Shown here: positions 63,491 through 64,000 of the stretch, one piece after another
How positions within the stretch are numbered: the first letter of the stretch is position 1
How the letters are laid out: every line of letters begins with the position of its first letter
Source of the DNA: Clostridium sp. cel8
GTDB lineage: Bacteria > Bacillota > Clostridia > Clostridiales > Clostridiaceae
Assembly: GCF_014050525.1 (NCBI RefSeq)
Contig: NZ_JACGAG010000007.1
Span: 1 to 64,000 of the forward strand
Length of the DNA: 64,000 nt
Direction: 5' to 3'
Position numbers and translations under genes: made by a program
Notes under the pieces: model-generated
What the model was told of the DNA's origin: nothing
Seen by the model: the letters and a program-made list of their open reading frames with translations, nothing else
Database searches by the model: none

Positions 63491-63622
63491 TTATTTCAAA
63501 ATAGATTTATACTTACTTAAAATTAAATCCCTATTGAAATCTTTTACTATATTTTCATTTAAAAATATTTCTTTCCATTGTTCTTTAGTTATATTTATTT
63601 TATCACTCCATTCAATCTTCAC
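63491..63622 (-). pseudogene. Small ORF, possible N-terminal remnant of a larger gene
   Basis: A 43-codon frame starts at a GTG behind GGAG and reads KIEWSDKINITKEQWKEIF before ending at a TAA. The wording recalls the N-termini of clostridial HNH-type restriction proteins, but I cannot confirm this. It is followed by non-coding AT-rich sequence up to pcp. It may be a truncated remnant related to the fragment at 63657, or a genuine small protein. Confidence 0.3.
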
Positions 63623-63656
63623 ACACTAATCTCCAGTTTGTATTATCTACATAAAT

Positions 63657-64000
63657 TTATTCCCTGTTTATTCTAGAATAATCAGCCCTAAAATAGACTT
63701 TATAATCACTTACTTTAATACCATATTGTTTAAGCATCTTTATAATTAAATTTCTAACAGAATTACCACTCATATTAGTTTCAATATAAATGCTATTTGC
63801 TACTAATTCTGGTTTCCTTATACCTTCTGGCTTACTTGAAAAATATTTATTTTTCTTGCCATTCATATTTTTATTATTCTCAAAAGAAATAAATTTTTTG
63901 CTATCTTTATTAAAAAGAAATTCCGAAGTTTTTATAAGTATTTCCTGCCAAGTCCTCCCTTCAATCAACCTATTATTATTAATTTTAAATCCAAATAGTC
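63657..64000 (-). CDS. C-terminal part of an unrecognised protein (runs off the window)
   Basis: The frame is open from the window edge to a stop at 63657, about 113 codons. The only initiation-type codon near the edge is a TTG at 63968 without a good ribosome site, so the gene probably starts beyond 64000. Visible sequence includes GRTWQEILIKTSEFLF, a basic linker, and a folded end ELVANSIYIETNMSGNSVRN followed by LIIKMLKQYGI. This end resembles nucleotide- or restriction-related C-terminal domains only vaguely. No function is assigned. Confidence 0.5.
   Translation of the reverse strand, partial: LFGFKINNNRLIEGRTWQEILIKTSEFLFNKDSKKFISFENNKNMNGKKNKYFSSKPEGIRKPELVANSIYIETNMSGNSVRNLIIKMLKQYGIKVSDYKVYFRADYSRINRE

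Overview
The window is low-GC, gene-dense DNA from an anaerobic, spore-forming Firmicute, most likely Clostridium sensu stricto. This rests on AT-rich codon use, strong AGGAGG ribosome sites, an alpha/beta SASP gene, ytxC next to thrS, the [FeFe]-hydrogenase maturase HydF, an EFR1 ferredoxin-flavodoxin, two PTS loci and class-specific RNA switches (two T-boxes, one ZTP riboswitch). No rRNA, tRNA, insertion sequence or prophage was seen.

Region by region (- is the majority strand). 1-4.2 kb: thrS under a threonine T-box, ytxC, and a divergent DUF6873-like gene. 4.4-14.45 kb: a complete type III-A CRISPR interference operon (cas10-csm2-csm3-csm4-csm5-csm6) flanked by two arrays (10 and 19 spacers). 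All of it is read on the minus strand, and each array has its own near-identical leader and promoter. cas1, cas2 and cas6 are absent, and Cas10 has no recognisable HD nuclease motifs. 14.5-17.1 kb: hydF with aspA. 17.3-23.6 kb: a lone holin-like gene, a SASP, a histidine phosphatase, and a MarR-controlled heterodimeric ABC exporter. 23.7-26.7 kb: an isoleucine T-box operon of an MFS transporter and threonine deaminase. 26.8-32.8 kb: housekeeping genes, including an AICAR transformylase under a ZTP riboswitch. 33-37.9 kb: a membrane acyltransferase and a TetR-HlyD-ABC efflux operon with two palindromic operators. 37.9-44.9 kb: a sulfur module (APC permease, CoA-disulfide reductase-rhodanese, full-length YeeE/YedE transporter, LysR, and a split YeeE with TusA between its halves).

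45-52.9 kb: an eight-gene operon combining a lactose/cellobiose-type PTS with an M42 aminopeptidase, an M24 (X-Pro type) peptidase, a PatB/MalY C-S lyase, an RDD membrane protein and a PRD regulator. There is no phosphoglycosidase. It is divergent from a second, ascorbate-type PTS with its own PRD regulator (53.2-57.4 kb). 57.5-64 kb: a MYG1-family gene whose natural start appears to be ATA rather than ATG, the nagB/nagR/nagA amino-sugar regulon with three matching operators, a nitrilase-family hydrolase, pyroglutamyl peptidase, and two fragments of unrecognised genes at the right edge.

The most unusual items are the HD-less, adaptation-less type III-A locus with duplicated leaders, the PTS-peptidase-C-S-lyase operon, the isoleucine T-box over an unassigned transporter, and the apparent non-canonical start of the MYG1 gene. 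All calls come from reading the sequence and knowledge of the families; no database search was possible.
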